Below are positions 1 to 9,165 of a DNA stretch of 64,000 nucleotides, one piece after another (position 1 is the first letter of the stretch; the number at the start of each line of letters is the position of its first letter). The notes below the pieces were generated by a model, which was not told the origin of the DNA, made no database searches, and saw nothing but the letters and a program-made list of their open reading frames with translations. This stretch comes from Phycisphaerae bacterium (GTDB taxonomy: Bacteria > Planctomycetota > Phycisphaerae > UBA1845 > CAIVHJ01). The stretch spans positions 62,001 to 126,000 of the forward strand of contig JAJVHX010000011.1 in NCBI GenBank assembly GCA_022072405.1. Direction: 5' to 3'. The translations under genes were made by a program, and so were the position numbers.

Positions 1-1116
1 GCCGCGTCGAATAAATGCTTCCTCGACCACACGGGTAAGCGAATTGACACGATAGAAAATGGCGATGTCGCTGAGCGGCCGGCCGGTGCGCTGGTATTGC
101 TGAATTTCATCCGCCAGAAAATCGGCTTCGTCGTCAGCATCTTCGCAGGCTATCGTGCGCACTTTGGCGCCATCGGACTGCTCGGTCCAGAGGGTTTTGT
201 CTTTGCGCTGGCGGTTGTTTTTGATGAGCCGATCGGCGACGGCCAGGATGTTGGGGGTGGAGCGATAATTCTGTTCGAGACGGATCACTTTGGCGGCGGG
301 AAAGTCATGCTCGAATTCGAGGATGTTGCGGATGTCCGCCCCCCGCCAGCCATAGATGGACTGGTCCGGGTCGCCGGTGGCACAGATGTTTTCATGGCCG
401 AGCGATAAACCTCGCGCAATCATATACTGGGCATGGTTGGTGTCCTGATATTCATCAATCAACAGATAGCGGAAACGATCCTCCAGACGTTCGCGGAGTG
501 ATTGATTCTGGCCAAGCAGCAGGGCGGTACGCATGAGCAGCTCATCAAAATCCACCACCTGCTGTTGCTGCAGGAGATCCTGATAGTGACGATAGATCCG
601 GGCGAGCGTGCGCTGGACAAAGCTGCTTTCGCCCGGTTCGTCGGCAAAACTTTCCGGGGTGATCAGGCGGTTTTTGGCGTCGCTGATACGGGCATCGACG
701 CGCGCCGGGGTCCAGTGTTCACTGGAGAGCTCCGCCTGCTGGATGGCTTGTTTGAGTAACTGACGTTTTTCATCCTCGTCGATGATGGTGAAATCGGCGG
801 AGAGTCCCGCCTCGACCGCGTACCAGCGGAGCAGACGGGCGCAGAGCGAGTGAAAGGTGCAGACCAGCATTTCCCGGCCGATACCCAGCGCGGCGACGCG
901 TTCCTGCATTTCACCGGCGGCTTTGTTGGTGAAGGTGATACACAGGATGTGGCGGGGCGAAGTGGTGGTGGCGGCGAGATAAGCAGCGCGACGCGTGATG
1001 ACGCGCGTCTTGCCGCTGCCCGCACCAGCCAGCACCAGCAGTGGTCCCGCTGTCTGCTTCACCGCTTCCTGCTGAGGTGGATTCAAGCCAACCAATAAAT
1101 CATCATGTGTCTGCAC
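1..1116 (-). CDS. pcrA: UvrD/PcrA-type DNA helicase, C-terminus cut by window edge
   Basis: Superfamily 1A 3'-5' helicase for DNA repair and replication-conflict resolution. Read on the minus strand, the frame stays open to base 1 and shows, in order, the Q-motif region (LNPPQQEAV), Walker A GAGSGKT, motif Ia around CITFTNKAAGEM, Walker B DEYQDTNHAQY, motif III GDPDQSIYGWRGA and motif IV QNYRS. Only about 370 N-terminal residues lie in the window, so domains 1B/2A are partial and motifs V-VI are missing. I chose GTG at 1116 because a GGAG Shine-Dalgarno lies 7 bases upstream and the resulting N-terminus matches the family length. An ATG at 1140 is in frame but has no SD and falls at the predicted transcription start. 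UvrD, PcrA and Rep cannot be separated on this fragment. Confidence 0.93.
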   Translation of the reverse strand, partial: MQTHDDLLVGLNPPQQEAVKQTAGPLLVLAGAGSGKTRVITRRAAYLAATTTSPRHILCITFTNKAAGEMQERVAALGIGREMLVCTFHSLCARLLRWYAVEAGLSADFTIIDEDEKRQLLKQAIQQAELSSEHWTPARVDARISDAKNRLITPESFADEPGESSFVQRTLARIYRHYQDLLQQQQVVDFDELLMRTALLLGQNQSLRERLEDRFRYLLIDEYQDTNHAQYMIARGLSLGHENICATGDPDQSIYGWRGADIRNILEFEHDFPAAKVIRLEQNYRSTPNILAVADRLIKNNRQRKDKTLWTEQSDGAKVRTIACEDADDEADFLADEIQQYQRTGRPLSDIAIFYRVNSLTRVVEEAFIRRG

Positions 1117-1146
1117 GCGACTACTCCAGGATTGATTCATGGTGCC

Positions 1147-1174
1147 ATTAGAATCTACCTGCAAGAGAATTCAA
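1147..1174 (-). promoter_or_regulatory. Candidate sigma70-type promoter of the helicase gene
   Basis: On the minus strand, TTGAAT (1169-1174) is separated by 16 bases from TCTAAT (1147-1152). Transcription would begin near 1140, giving a short leader of about 24 bases before the GTG at 1116 that contains its SD. This placement helps decide the start codon. Consensus match only. Confidence 0.45.
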
Positions 1175-1274
1175 TACTTGACGATTCAGAATTATATATT
1201 CCGGCAGATCAAGGAGACTGAATAATCCAACAGTCCAGATGATACTATCAAACAGCCGGATGGCCCGATCATCA

Positions 1275-2069
1275 TCAGGCGGTTTCAGGACAATCGATTA
1301 CCTGGCCATCGTAGCCGAGCTGCATGTTGGGCGGTAAGGTGAGGTTGGTTGGCGCGTGCAGCAGTTCGTGGGCGATATGGGTGAAATAGGTCTGTTGCGC
1401 GCCGATGCGTCTGGCCCATTCGACTGCCTGTTCCAGGTTGAAGTGGGTGGGGTGTGGTCGGTGGCGCAAAGCATCGAGGATCAGTACCCGCAGATTCTGC
1501 AGCAGGCTTAACGAATCATCACTGATGAAATTACAGTCGGTACAATAGGCGAACTCGCCCACGCGAAAACCGAGCACTGGTGTACGGCCATGCTGCAGCG
1601 GCACGGGCGTAACCATGATGGCGTGCTGGCCGTCAGGCAGCGAACGGACTTCAAAAGGTCCGTCGATGCGGATGAAATGGAGATCGGGTTTATGGCTGGG
1701 GTAGCTGGGATCGTTTTTGAAGGCGTAGCTGAACATCTGGGAGATGCCGCGAATATCCTCCGGCTGAGCGTAGCAGGGCAGAAGGGTTTTCTGCAGCCAG
1801 TTGAAGCGGCGTAAGTCATCCAGGCCGGTGACGTGATCGGCGTGGTGGTGAGTGTAGAGGACGGCATCGACCCAGCGGACGTTATTGGCCAGACACTGCA
1901 GTCGAAGTTCTGGAGTGGTATCCACCAGAATCCGCACGCCTTCATGCTCGAGATAAATGCTGACGCGGGTCCGGCGATCGCGCGGATCGGGCGAGGTGCA
2001 GACCGGGCAATCACAGCCGATCATGGGCACCCCATGTGAAGTTCCGGTTCCCAGTAAGATGATACGCAT
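1275..2069 (-). CDS. MBL-fold metal-dependent hydrolase (PhnP/RNase Z-like clan)
   Basis: Metallo-beta-lactamase-fold protein of 264 residues. The opening LGTGTSHGVP loop, the metal motif THHHADH (H-x-H-x-D-H), the later CTDCN strand and the C-terminal YFTHIAHELLH segment give a full set of dinuclear zinc ligands. The N-terminal GCDCPVCTSPDPRDRRTR stretch with paired cysteines is typical of the PhnP/YcbX-like subgroup, whose members cleave cyclic phosphates or other phosphodiesters. The substrate here is unknown. It is transcribed in the same direction as the helicase, with about 135 bases between them, and lies downstream of topA. No signal peptide is visible, so it should be cytoplasmic. 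The fold is clear; the specific reaction is not. Confidence 0.85.
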   Translation of the reverse strand: MRIILLGTGTSHGVPMIGCDCPVCTSPDPRDRRTRVSIYLEHEGVRILVDTTPELRLQCLANNVRWVDAVLYTHHHADHVTGLDDLRRFNWLQKTLLPCYAQPEDIRGISQMFSYAFKNDPSYPSHKPDLHFIRIDGPFEVRSLPDGQHAIMVTPVPLQHGRTPVLGFRVGEFAYCTDCNFISDDSLSLLQNLRVLILDALRHRPHPTHFNLEQAVEWARRIGAQQTYFTHIAHELLHAPTNLTLPPNMQLGYDGQVIDCPETA

Positions 2070-2250
2070 ATCAGTGCATTTTCATTTGAACAGTAGCAGC
2101 CGGCGTCTCTGCTGGCCGTATTAACGCCGGGGGATTCAGCAGCTGACGCGGAGATCGACCGCTTCAGGATTATTGAATCCACTCGAGTTCTATTTTATCG
2201 TTGCTAAGTGTACATGGCACTTGAATCAACAAATGCACATTGTCGCCGAT

Positions 2251-5040
2251 TCAGGATTTTTTGGCGACCGGGCGGGAGCTGCGACGGCTGGTTTTTTTTT
2301 GGGCGGCGCGGGGGTCCTGGCCCTGGTCGCGCATTTTCTGCTCGCGGGCTTGAAGCAGCGAAAGTGCCTGCTCCAGAGTGATGGTGGTGAGTTCCTGTCC
2401 TTTGGGCAGGGTGGCATTGACGACCCCGTCGGTGACATAATAGCCGTAGCGACCGGATTTGAGTTGAATCTTGGCACCGGATTGCGGATGGGTGCCGATT
2501 TCGGCAAGGGCCTGGGGTTTCATCGAGCGGCCGCGGCCTTTGGGTTGCTTCAGCAGTTCCAATGCCTGTTCCAGCGTAATGGTGGCGAGTTGTTCATGGT
2601 TGGTCAGGCTGCGCGTCTCCTCGCCCATTTTGACGAACGGTCCGAAACGGCCATCTTGCACGGCAACCATTTCACCCGATTCCGGATGGCGTCCGAGCAC
2701 TTTTGGAAACGATAACAATAACAACGCCTGTTCGAGGGTGAGTGTTTCCGGCTTCATGGTCGGCCAGAGACTGGCCATTTTGGGACGACCACCGCGTTTG
2801 ATCGTGCCTTTTTCGGTTAATTCCGGATCGCCCAGCTGCACATAAGGCCCGAATCGCCCGCTCTTCAGATAGACCGGCTTGTTGGTTTGCGGATCATGAC
2901 CGATCGCACCGCCCAGCTGGCTGGCTTGGGCAACAAGTTGTTGAGCCTTTTCAACATTCAGTTCATCGGGGGCGATGTTTTCCGGGATCGTCGCTCGTTT
3001 ATCTGAGTCGCCGATCTGGATGTAGGGACCATAGCGGCCGACGCGAATGACCACCTCTTCCTGCTCCGTCGTCTTCCCCAGCGGAATAGAGGCAATCGCA
3101 CGCGGGTCTATGGTCTGGGCGCTGGAACCGATCAGGGCTTTAAGGCCGATTTCGGAAAAATGTTTGGCGGTGCGTCCACCCGCCTGATGACCGAAATAGA
3201 AATCCTTCAGCCAGGGGGTCGAATCCTGCTGGCCGCTGGCGATGGCATCGAGATCATCTTCCATCTTGGCGGTGAAACCATAATCGACCAGATCGGTCAG
3301 ATGACGTTCCATGAGGTTGGTGACGGCGAAGGCCGTAAAAGTCGGCACCAGCGCCGTCCCCTTTTTCCAGACATAACCGCGATCCTGAATGGTCTGGATA
3401 ATTGAAGCGTAAGTAGAGGGTCGGCCGATGCCGCGCTGTTCCAGTTCCTGGATCAGGCTGGCTTCGGTATAGCGGGCGGGCGGCTGAGTTCGATGATCTT
3501 CAACCAGCAGCTCGCGCACCTCGACCTGGTCGCCCACCTTGAGGTTGGGCAGAATTTTTTCCTGATCACTCAGGTCAGCTTCGGGATCGTCTGATCCTTC
3601 GACATAGGCCCGCAGATATCCGGCAAAATTAATCACCTTGCCCGAGGCAGTGAAGACCGCGGTGCCCTGCGAACCGCCGTCGGCCTGCAGGCGAATAGTG
3701 GTTCGCTGGCCCTGTGCATCATTCATTTGGCAGGCCAGGGTGCGTTTCCAGATCAGTTCGTAAATTTTGAAACCATCTTCACCCAGTTCCTGCTGCAGGC
3801 TGCGCGGCGTACGGAAGCTAGCTCCGGCGGGGCGGATCGCTTCATGGGCTTCCTGGGCGTTTTTGACCTTATGCTGGTAACTGCGTGGCCGGTCCGGGAG
3901 ATACTCCTGGCCGAATAGTTCGCTGATCTGGCTACGGGCGGCGGTCAGCGCCTGCTGCGACAAGTTAGTTGAATCGGTTCGCATGTAGGTGATATAGCCG
4001 TTTTCGTAAAGGCTCTGCGCAGCGCGCATGGTGCGCTGGGCGCTGAAGCGCAATTTACGGTCTGCTTCCTGCTGTAACGTGGAAGTGATAAACGGTGCCG
4101 GCGGGCGAGAGGTGAATGGTTTTTGCGAAACCTCACTGACCGCGAATTTCTGCGTACGGATGCGCTCCGCCAGGGCCTGTGCTTCCGATTCTTTCAGCCA
4201 GCGGGCTGAACTGCCCGATTTCAGCAGCCCGGTGGTTTCCTCGAAATCCTTGCCCTCAGCCAGCCGTCGGCCATCCAGTTCGATCAAGCGGGCGGTGAAG
4301 GATTCCTGATGCGAAGATTGCAGGTTGGCCAGTAGATCCCAGTACTCCGCACTGCGGAAACGCATGCGGGCCCGTTCACGATCGACAATCAGTCGAGTGG
4401 CGACCGACTGGACCCGGCCGGCGGAGAGTCCCGGCCCGACTTTTCGCCACAGCACCGGCGAGACTTCATAACCATACAGCCGATCCAGAATTCGCCGCGC
4501 CTCCTGAGCATTGACCAGTTGCAGATCGATATCACGGACCTGCTGCAATGCCTGCAGGATCGCGGTCTGGGTGATCTCATCAAACACCATGCGTTGCGCG
4601 GGAATCTGCGGTTGCAGGACTTCGAGCAAATGCCAGGCGATGGCTTCACCTTCGCGGTCTTCGTCAGTCGCCAGTAACAGGCGGCTGGCTTTTTTCATCA
4701 ACTGGCGCAGTTTATTGACCTGCTTTTGCTTATCCGGTGGGATCACATAAAGCGGTTTGAAATTGTCATTCACATCGACGCCCAGCCTGGCCCACTCTTC
4801 CTCTTTATATTCTGACGGAATTTCGGCAGCCTTGGAGGGCAAATCCCGAATGTGGCCGATGGAGGATTCCACGGTATATTCTTCGCCAAGAAATCGGGAG
4901 ATAGTCCGGGCCTTGGCCGGGGATTCTACGATTACTAAAGTATTGTTGTTATTGGCATTAGCGATCTTGGCCGATTTTTTAGCTTTGGGGGTTGATGCCT
5001 GGTCAGCAGGATTGGTACTGGATGTATTTTTTTTAGCCAC
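2251..5040 (-). CDS. topA: DNA topoisomerase I
   Basis: Type IA topoisomerase that relaxes negative supercoils through a 5'-phosphotyrosyl intermediate. The N-terminal Toprim domain begins TLVIVESPAKA and carries the acidic motif ATDEDREGEAI. The active-site tyrosine is in GYITYMRTDSTNLS. The C-terminal third has four repeats with the pattern G(R)YGPYIQ/GRFGPYV, i.e. the cysteine-free topo I C-terminal repeats, and ends in a basic tail (KKTSRRSSRPVAKKS). No tetracysteine zinc fingers are present. The frame opens at a TTG (5049), but GTG at 5040 is a better start because AGGTAA lies about 10 bases upstream. At roughly 930 residues the protein is of normal size for this family. The gene is divergent from the PpiD-like gene. 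Confidence 0.96.
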   Translation of the reverse strand: MAKKNTSSTNPADQASTPKAKKSAKIANANNNNTLVIVESPAKARTISRFLGEEYTVESSIGHIRDLPSKAAEIPSEYKEEEWARLGVDVNDNFKPLYVIPPDKQKQVNKLRQLMKKASRLLLATDEDREGEAIAWHLLEVLQPQIPAQRMVFDEITQTAILQALQQVRDIDLQLVNAQEARRILDRLYGYEVSPVLWRKVGPGLSAGRVQSVATRLIVDRERARMRFRSAEYWDLLANLQSSHQESFTARLIELDGRRLAEGKDFEETTGLLKSGSSARWLKESEAQALAERIRTQKFAVSEVSQKPFTSRPPAPFITSTLQQEADRKLRFSAQRTMRAAQSLYENGYITYMRTDSTNLSQQALTAARSQISELFGQEYLPDRPRSYQHKVKNAQEAHEAIRPAGASFRTPRSLQQELGEDGFKIYELIWKRTLACQMNDAQGQRTTIRLQADGGSQGTAVFTASGKVINFAGYLRAYVEGSDDPEADLSDQEKILPNLKVGDQVEVRELLVEDHRTQPPARYTEASLIQELEQRGIGRPSTYASIIQTIQDRGYVWKKGTALVPTFTAFAVTNLMERHLTDLVDYGFTAKMEDDLDAIASGQQDSTPWLKDFYFGHQAGGRTAKHFSEIGLKALIGSSAQTIDPRAIASIPLGKTTEQEEVVIRVGRYGPYIQIGDSDKRATIPENIAPDELNVEKAQQLVAQASQLGGAIGHDPQTNKPVYLKSGRFGPYVQLGDPELTEKGTIKRGGRPKMASLWPTMKPETLTLEQALLLLSFPKVLGRHPESGEMVAVQDGRFGPFVKMGEETRSLTNHEQLATITLEQALELLKQPKGRGRSMKPQALAEIGTHPQSGAKIQLKSGRYGYYVTDGVVNATLPKGQELTTITLEQALSLLQAREQKMRDQGQDPRAAQKKTSRRSSRPVAKKS

Positions 5041-5205
5041 TGAATTCAATTACCTATTTGAACGTGAGATAGCTTAGCAACTCATATCGGTTAATGGATG
5101 TTTAGCCTGCACTCGGACTTTAGCGCGCCGACTTCAGGTAGCGGGCCAATATCAAAAATCTGGAAGGAATGTCAATCCGGTACAGTTGTAGAAGTAGCTT
5201 CCGGC

Positions 5206-5233
5206 TTGCATTTATCAGCGTGGCCGGTATACT
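5206..5233 (+). promoter_or_regulatory. Candidate promoter of the PpiD/SurA-like gene
   Basis: TTGCAT (5206-5211) and TATACT (5228-5233) are spaced by 16 bases. Transcription would start near 5240, which rules out the far-upstream ATG at 5098 and supports ATG 5287, itself preceded by AAGGA (5272-5276). Confidence 0.55.
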
Positions 5234-5286
5234 TTTACGGTTTCGGCTATTGGCACAACTTATTGGTAGGCAAGGAATTAACTCCC

Positions 5287-7212
5287 ATGATGAAATTTTT
5301 CCGCAAATATAATAAACATTTGATGGTGATTGTCACCATTTTATGCATGTTGGTATTTATCGGTGACGCGTTTTTCACGCGGTCCAGTGGGGATTCGGCT
5401 GGCGAAGAGATCATCGGTGAGGCCTACGGTCAACCGATTACCCGTCTGGATATGGATGAAATTTCCGGCCAGACCGCCATCCTTAACAATCTGAGTTTCG
5501 GACGAATTTACAATGCCGCATGGCGGATGCCCTGGGGTTGGGACATGACCCTGGAGCCGCTGGAGACGATGGATTATCTGCTGTTGATGCGCGAGGTGCG
5601 GAATCAGGGGGGCCGACCGGATGTGGATCAGGCCCGGGCGCTGCTTGAAAGACTGGGACCCGAGTTGCGTCGTTTCACCCTGGAACACAATTATGCCACG
5701 GAACGAGTGGAGCAGGCGCTGGCGAACTATCTGATGGTGGAAGAAGCCTGGAAGATGGCGGAACAGAGTCAGCAACCCAGCGAACTGGAAATCCGCCACG
5801 CCATCAAGGATCGTCTGGAGAACCTGAATGCGACTATTTTGCGCATTGCCGCGGCGCCGTTAAGCGATCCGCAGTACGTTCCCACGGATGCGGAATTGCA
5901 GTCCCATTTTGACAAATACAAAGAGCAGGCGCGTGGAAAAGATTCGATGAGTATGGGCTATCGCATCCCGGACCGCATCCGCGTGGAATATGTCCAGATC
6001 CAGACCGGTGCGATTCCCTTCGAACCGATCATTACGGAAACGATGGCCAGGCAGTATTGGCAGGAATATCAGTCGGAATTCGTGATCAAAAACGAGGAGG
6101 CGGGCACAGAGCCCTCAACTCAGCCTGCACCACAAGCTGAACCCACCACGACTCCCGCAACCAGTTCGGCTCCGGTCTATTACCAGACCTTTGTCGAAGC
6201 GCGACCGGCCGTGATGGAACGGCTGACTACGAAGATGCGTGATGAAGGTCAGATGGCTGCAGCGCGAGAATTGTCTCAGGCGCTGATGAAAAAACTCAGT
6301 GAACCCTGGGCAGGGGTGAAGGAAGGCAGCGATGGATACCTGCTCGCTCCCGAGTCAGCCCGAACGACCGATTACCTGAAAAATCTGGTCGCCGAGCTGA
6401 AGGCGAAGCAGAATCACGGTCAGGTAATCGAACTCCATACCAGCGAATGGCTCACGATGGAAGATGCGGAAAAGCTGGCCGGTTTGGGATCAGCAGTCGA
6501 AGAAATGCAGGGTGAACAGGGCGAACGATCATTTACCCAGATGGCCTTTCTGGTGCAGGGGTTGCTGGATATCAGCAAGCTGGAGGATCGTTCACGGATC
6601 AGTGCACTGGCCCGTTACGAGATCGGTCCGCTGTTGATGGATGAGCAGAAAAGTCTGTATCTGTTCCGGGTGGTGGATGTGCAGCCGGCTCATGCACCGG
6701 AGTCACTCGCGGCGGTACGTGATGCCGTCGTCGCCGATCTGCAATTATTAAAAGCTCACGAAACGGCCCGGCAGCATGCGGAGGACATGGTCAAGCTGCT
6801 GACCACTGATGGCCTGCAGAAAGCGTGGGATACTTATGAGGGACTGGATCCGGCGACCAAGGCCCGGATCGGCACGGTTTTTGAGGCCAATCCCTTTCCG
6901 CGTGCAGCCAGCATGGTGAGCGACAAAGCCGGAGACATCACCAAGGCGATCCGCAACCGTCTGTTTGTCGATCAGATCTTTGACCTGCTGGATTCCAAAG
7001 GGTTGAAGAGCAGCGGTGTGATTACCGTAGTCGATGAAGCCGATGTGTTCGTGGTTCAATTGCAGGATATTCAAACCATTGATTCCGAAAAATATACTCG
7101 CTACAAACAATTGATGGGCGGAATGGCGGGTCGGGAGCGGGTTGATCTGCTGAAGCGCGACTGGTTTGATCATGCGCGTATTCGCAACCGGACGCAATTC
7201 AAATTCCGCTAG
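5287..7212 (+). CDS. Membrane-anchored SurA/PpiD-like periplasmic chaperone
   Basis: Protein of about 640 residues with a short basic N-terminus (MMKFFRKYNKH) followed by one hydrophobic segment (LMVIVTILCMLVFIGDAFF). It is therefore anchored in the inner membrane with the bulk in the periplasm. Residues after the anchor (GEEIIGEAYGQPIT) resemble the start of the SurA N-terminal chaperone domain, followed by long helical, charged segments. A Pro/Thr/Ala-rich linker (around TQPAPQAEPTTTPATSS) sits in the middle. I do not see a convincing PPIC rotamase core, so isomerase activity is doubtful. The likely role is chaperoning outer-membrane or secreted proteins. The frame opens at 5098, but the promoter at 5206-5233 and the SD at 5272-5276 fix the start at 5287. 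Confidence 0.75.
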   Translation: MMKFFRKYNKHLMVIVTILCMLVFIGDAFFTRSSGDSAGEEIIGEAYGQPITRLDMDEISGQTAILNNLSFGRIYNAAWRMPWGWDMTLEPLETMDYLLLMREVRNQGGRPDVDQARALLERLGPELRRFTLEHNYATERVEQALANYLMVEEAWKMAEQSQQPSELEIRHAIKDRLENLNATILRIAAAPLSDPQYVPTDAELQSHFDKYKEQARGKDSMSMGYRIPDRIRVEYVQIQTGAIPFEPIITETMARQYWQEYQSEFVIKNEEAGTEPSTQPAPQAEPTTTPATSSAPVYYQTFVEARPAVMERLTTKMRDEGQMAAARELSQALMKKLSEPWAGVKEGSDGYLLAPESARTTDYLKNLVAELKAKQNHGQVIELHTSEWLTMEDAEKLAGLGSAVEEMQGEQGERSFTQMAFLVQGLLDISKLEDRSRISALARYEIGPLLMDEQKSLYLFRVVDVQPAHAPESLAAVRDAVVADLQLLKAHETARQHAEDMVKLLTTDGLQKAWDTYEGLDPATKARIGTVFEANPFPRAASMVSDKAGDITKAIRNRLFVDQIFDLLDSKGLKSSGVITVVDEADVFVVQLQDIQTIDSEKYTRYKQLMGGMAGRERVDLLKRDWFDHARIRNRTQFKFR

Positions 7213-7257
7213 ACTCAGTAGAGGGCGTGATAACTGATAGAAAAGCTATGCCGGTGG

Positions 7258-7605
7258 TTATTCCTTGACGGCGCGGGGGCGTTGGCCGTTGCGTCGGAAG
7301 ACGGCGACGACATCTTCGATCGGGACCACATAGAGCTGGTTGTCGGCTTCAAAATCAACCGGGATGGCGTTCTTGGGATTGAAGAGCACTTTGTCATAAG
7401 CCCGGATCGGATAATCCTCATCGTTTTCAATCTGGGCCGAAATAGCAACGACACGACCGGTAATGGTTGGAATCTCGACGCGGTCCGGTAAATGAATTCC
7501 GCCCTTGGTGGCCTTTTTATCCTGATCCTTGCGGATCAAGATACGCAGACCGATCGGTTCGACGGTTTCGAGAGTCAAACGTTCAGATTCAGTTGGTTTG
7601 GCCAT
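7258..7605 (-). CDS. groES: GroES-like co-chaperonin (cpn10), unlinked to groEL
   Basis: A 115-residue protein with the cpn10 beta-barrel pattern: PIGLRILIRKD at the first strand, a glycine-containing mobile-loop region (KKATKGGIHLPD), the ITGRVVAI strand, and the turn YDKVLFNP. The mobile-loop tripeptide reads IHL where classical GroES has IVL, and the loop is followed by RVEIPTIT rather than the usual short turn. The protein is about 15-20 residues longer than E. coli GroES because of N- and C-terminal extensions. No groEL is adjacent: the gene stands alone, divergent from rimO. It could be a dedicated paralogue for a second chaperonin rather than the main co-chaperonin. The family call is good; the functional equivalence is less sure. 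Confidence 0.8.
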   Translation of the reverse strand: MAKPTESERLTLETVEPIGLRILIRKDQDKKATKGGIHLPDRVEIPTITGRVVAISAQIENDEDYPIRAYDKVLFNPKNAIPVDFEADNQLYVVPIEDVVAVFRRNGQRPRAVKE

Positions 7606-7652
7606 TGGGGGCGTATCCGGTTCAAATCGCTATCCGATTACCGTACTATACT

Positions 7653-7681
7653 ATTCTATGTATCGGTGGATGCTTATTCAA
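7653..7681 (-). promoter_or_regulatory. Candidate promoter of the GroES-like gene
   Basis: On the minus strand, TTGAAT (7676-7681) and TAGAAT (7653-7658) are spaced by 17 bases, about 45 bases upstream of the start codon at 7605. No CIRCE-type inverted repeat is visible, so HrcA control is not indicated. Confidence 0.5.
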
Positions 7682-7684
7682 CGG

Positions 7685-7712
7685 TTGACAGTTTTCTGCT
7701 GTTGGATCTACC
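7685..7712 (+). promoter_or_regulatory. Weak candidate promoter of rimO
   Basis: A perfect TTGACA (7685-7690) is followed after 16 bases by TCTACC (7707-7712), a poor -10. It lies about 35 bases upstream of the rimO ATG and back to back with the groES promoter. Confidence 0.35.
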
Positions 7713-7745
7713 GCTCTACAGCACACAATTGAGAAGAGCCGACCA

Positions 7746-9134
7746 ATGAATGAACAACTATCCTCACCTCCCAAGCGGGTAGCCTTCATCAGCCTGGGCT
7801 GCGCCAAGAATCTGGTGGATTCAGAGCGCATGCTGGGGCAACTGGCAGAAGGGGGTCTGGCGATTACGGCTGATGCGGATGATGCTGATGTCATCGTGGT
7901 GAACACCTGCGGATTTCTGGAAGCATCGCGGCAGGAGGCCCATGCAGCACTGGCTGAAGCATTGCAGCATAAACAGACCGGTCGTGTGCGGCGGGTGGTG
8001 GCAGCGGGTTGCCTGGTGCAGCGTGATGGTACGAAGCTGCTGAGCGATGTGCCTGGAGTCGATGCCCTGGTGGGGGTGAATAATCGCGAAGATCTGCTGA
8101 AAGCCGTCTGCGACGAAACCACGGATAAGCCCGCCGGACGAGCAACTCCGGACCTTTACATCGCTCCCTATTATTGGAGGCAGGATAACGATCGCACCCG
8201 GTTGCGACTGACTCCGCGCCACTATGCCTATCTGCGTATCAGTGAGGGATGCGACCAGAAATGCACCTTCTGCACCATTCCGTCGATACGCGGGCCGATG
8301 CATTGCAAATCACCGGAGCAGATACTGGCGGAAGCGCGCGAGCTGATCGCCGACGGAGTGGTGGAGTTGAACCTGATCGGCCAGGATACCACCAGCTACG
8401 GTCGGGATATTAATTATTCGGCCGGGTTGGCGGGATTGCTGCGTGAATTGAATCAACTGGATGGCCTGCGCTGGATTCGACTGATGTATGTCTACCCCAG
8501 CGATTTCACCGAAGAGATGATTGCTGCCATCGCTGAATGCGAGCGCGTGGTGAAATATATCGACATGCCGCTGCAGCATATCAATGAGCGCATCCTCAAA
8601 GCCATGCATCGGCGGGTCACAAAGCAGCAGACCATCGACTTGCTGCAGCGCATCCGCCGGATGATCCCCCAGGTCACCATGCGCACCACGATGATCGTCG
8701 GTTTTCCAGGGGAGAGCGAGGCGGAATTCGGTGAATTGCAGCAGTTCATTGGCGAATATGAGTTTGATGCCCTGGGGGTCTTCACTTATTCGCAGGAAGC
8801 GGATACACCCGCCGGCCGGATGAAGGAACAGCCTGACCAAGCGGTGAAGGAGCAGCGGCGGGAAGCGCTGATGCTGACACAGCAGGAGATCGCATTTCGC
8901 TGCGCACGGCAATCGACCGGCCACACGCTGGAGGTCATGGTTGATCGACGATTGGGGGGCGTGCAATGGCAGGGGCGGCATGCGGGCCAGGCACCGGAAG
9001 TGGACAGTGTGACGCTGATTCACAGTCGCCGACCACTAACAAATGGCCAGATCGTGCGTGTCCGTTGTACCGGAAGTCAGGATTATGATTTGCTCGCCCA
9101 GCCGGTCGACGTTATGCTGCCGGTGATTTCCTGA
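7746..9134 (+). CDS. rimO: Ribosomal protein S12 methylthiotransferase RimO
   Basis: Radical-SAM methylthiotransferase that modifies the conserved aspartate of ribosomal protein S12. At 462 residues it has the three family domains. The N-terminal UPF0004 domain contains FISLGCAKNLVDSE, VVNTCGFLE and AAGCLVQ, whose cysteines bind the auxiliary cluster. The radical-SAM core has C169, C173 and C176 in SEGCDQKCTFC, followed by SIRGPMHCKSPEQI. The C-terminus is a TRAM domain ending near DYDLLAQPV. The phrases VNTCGFL and LIGQDTTSYG distinguish RimO from MiaB. It is first in a rightward run with pgsA and uppP, probably co-transcribed, the gap to pgsA being about 30 bases. Confidence 0.96.
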   Translation: MNEQLSSPPKRVAFISLGCAKNLVDSERMLGQLAEGGLAITADADDADVIVVNTCGFLEASRQEAHAALAEALQHKQTGRVRRVVAAGCLVQRDGTKLLSDVPGVDALVGVNNREDLLKAVCDETTDKPAGRATPDLYIAPYYWRQDNDRTRLRLTPRHYAYLRISEGCDQKCTFCTIPSIRGPMHCKSPEQILAEARELIADGVVELNLIGQDTTSYGRDINYSAGLAGLLRELNQLDGLRWIRLMYVYPSDFTEEMIAAIAECERVVKYIDMPLQHINERILKAMHRRVTKQQTIDLLQRIRRMIPQVTMRTTMIVGFPGESEAEFGELQQFIGEYEFDALGVFTYSQEADTPAGRMKEQPDQAVKEQRREALMLTQQEIAFRCARQSTGHTLEVMVDRRLGGVQWQGRHAGQAPEVDSVTLIHSRRPLTNGQIVRVRCTGSQDYDLLAQPVDVMLPVIS

Positions 9135-9165
9135 GCGATCACTTGATAAACAGCTCAACGCCCTG

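Noticed and set aside
1117..1140. Leaderless start of the helicase gene at ATG 1140
   Set aside because: The predicted transcription start coincides with this ATG, but GTG 1116 has a proper GGAG SD and gives the usual N-terminus.
5098..5286. Far-upstream start of the PpiD-like gene
   Set aside because: It lies before a good promoter (5206-5233), has no SD, and the signal anchor begins only at 5287.
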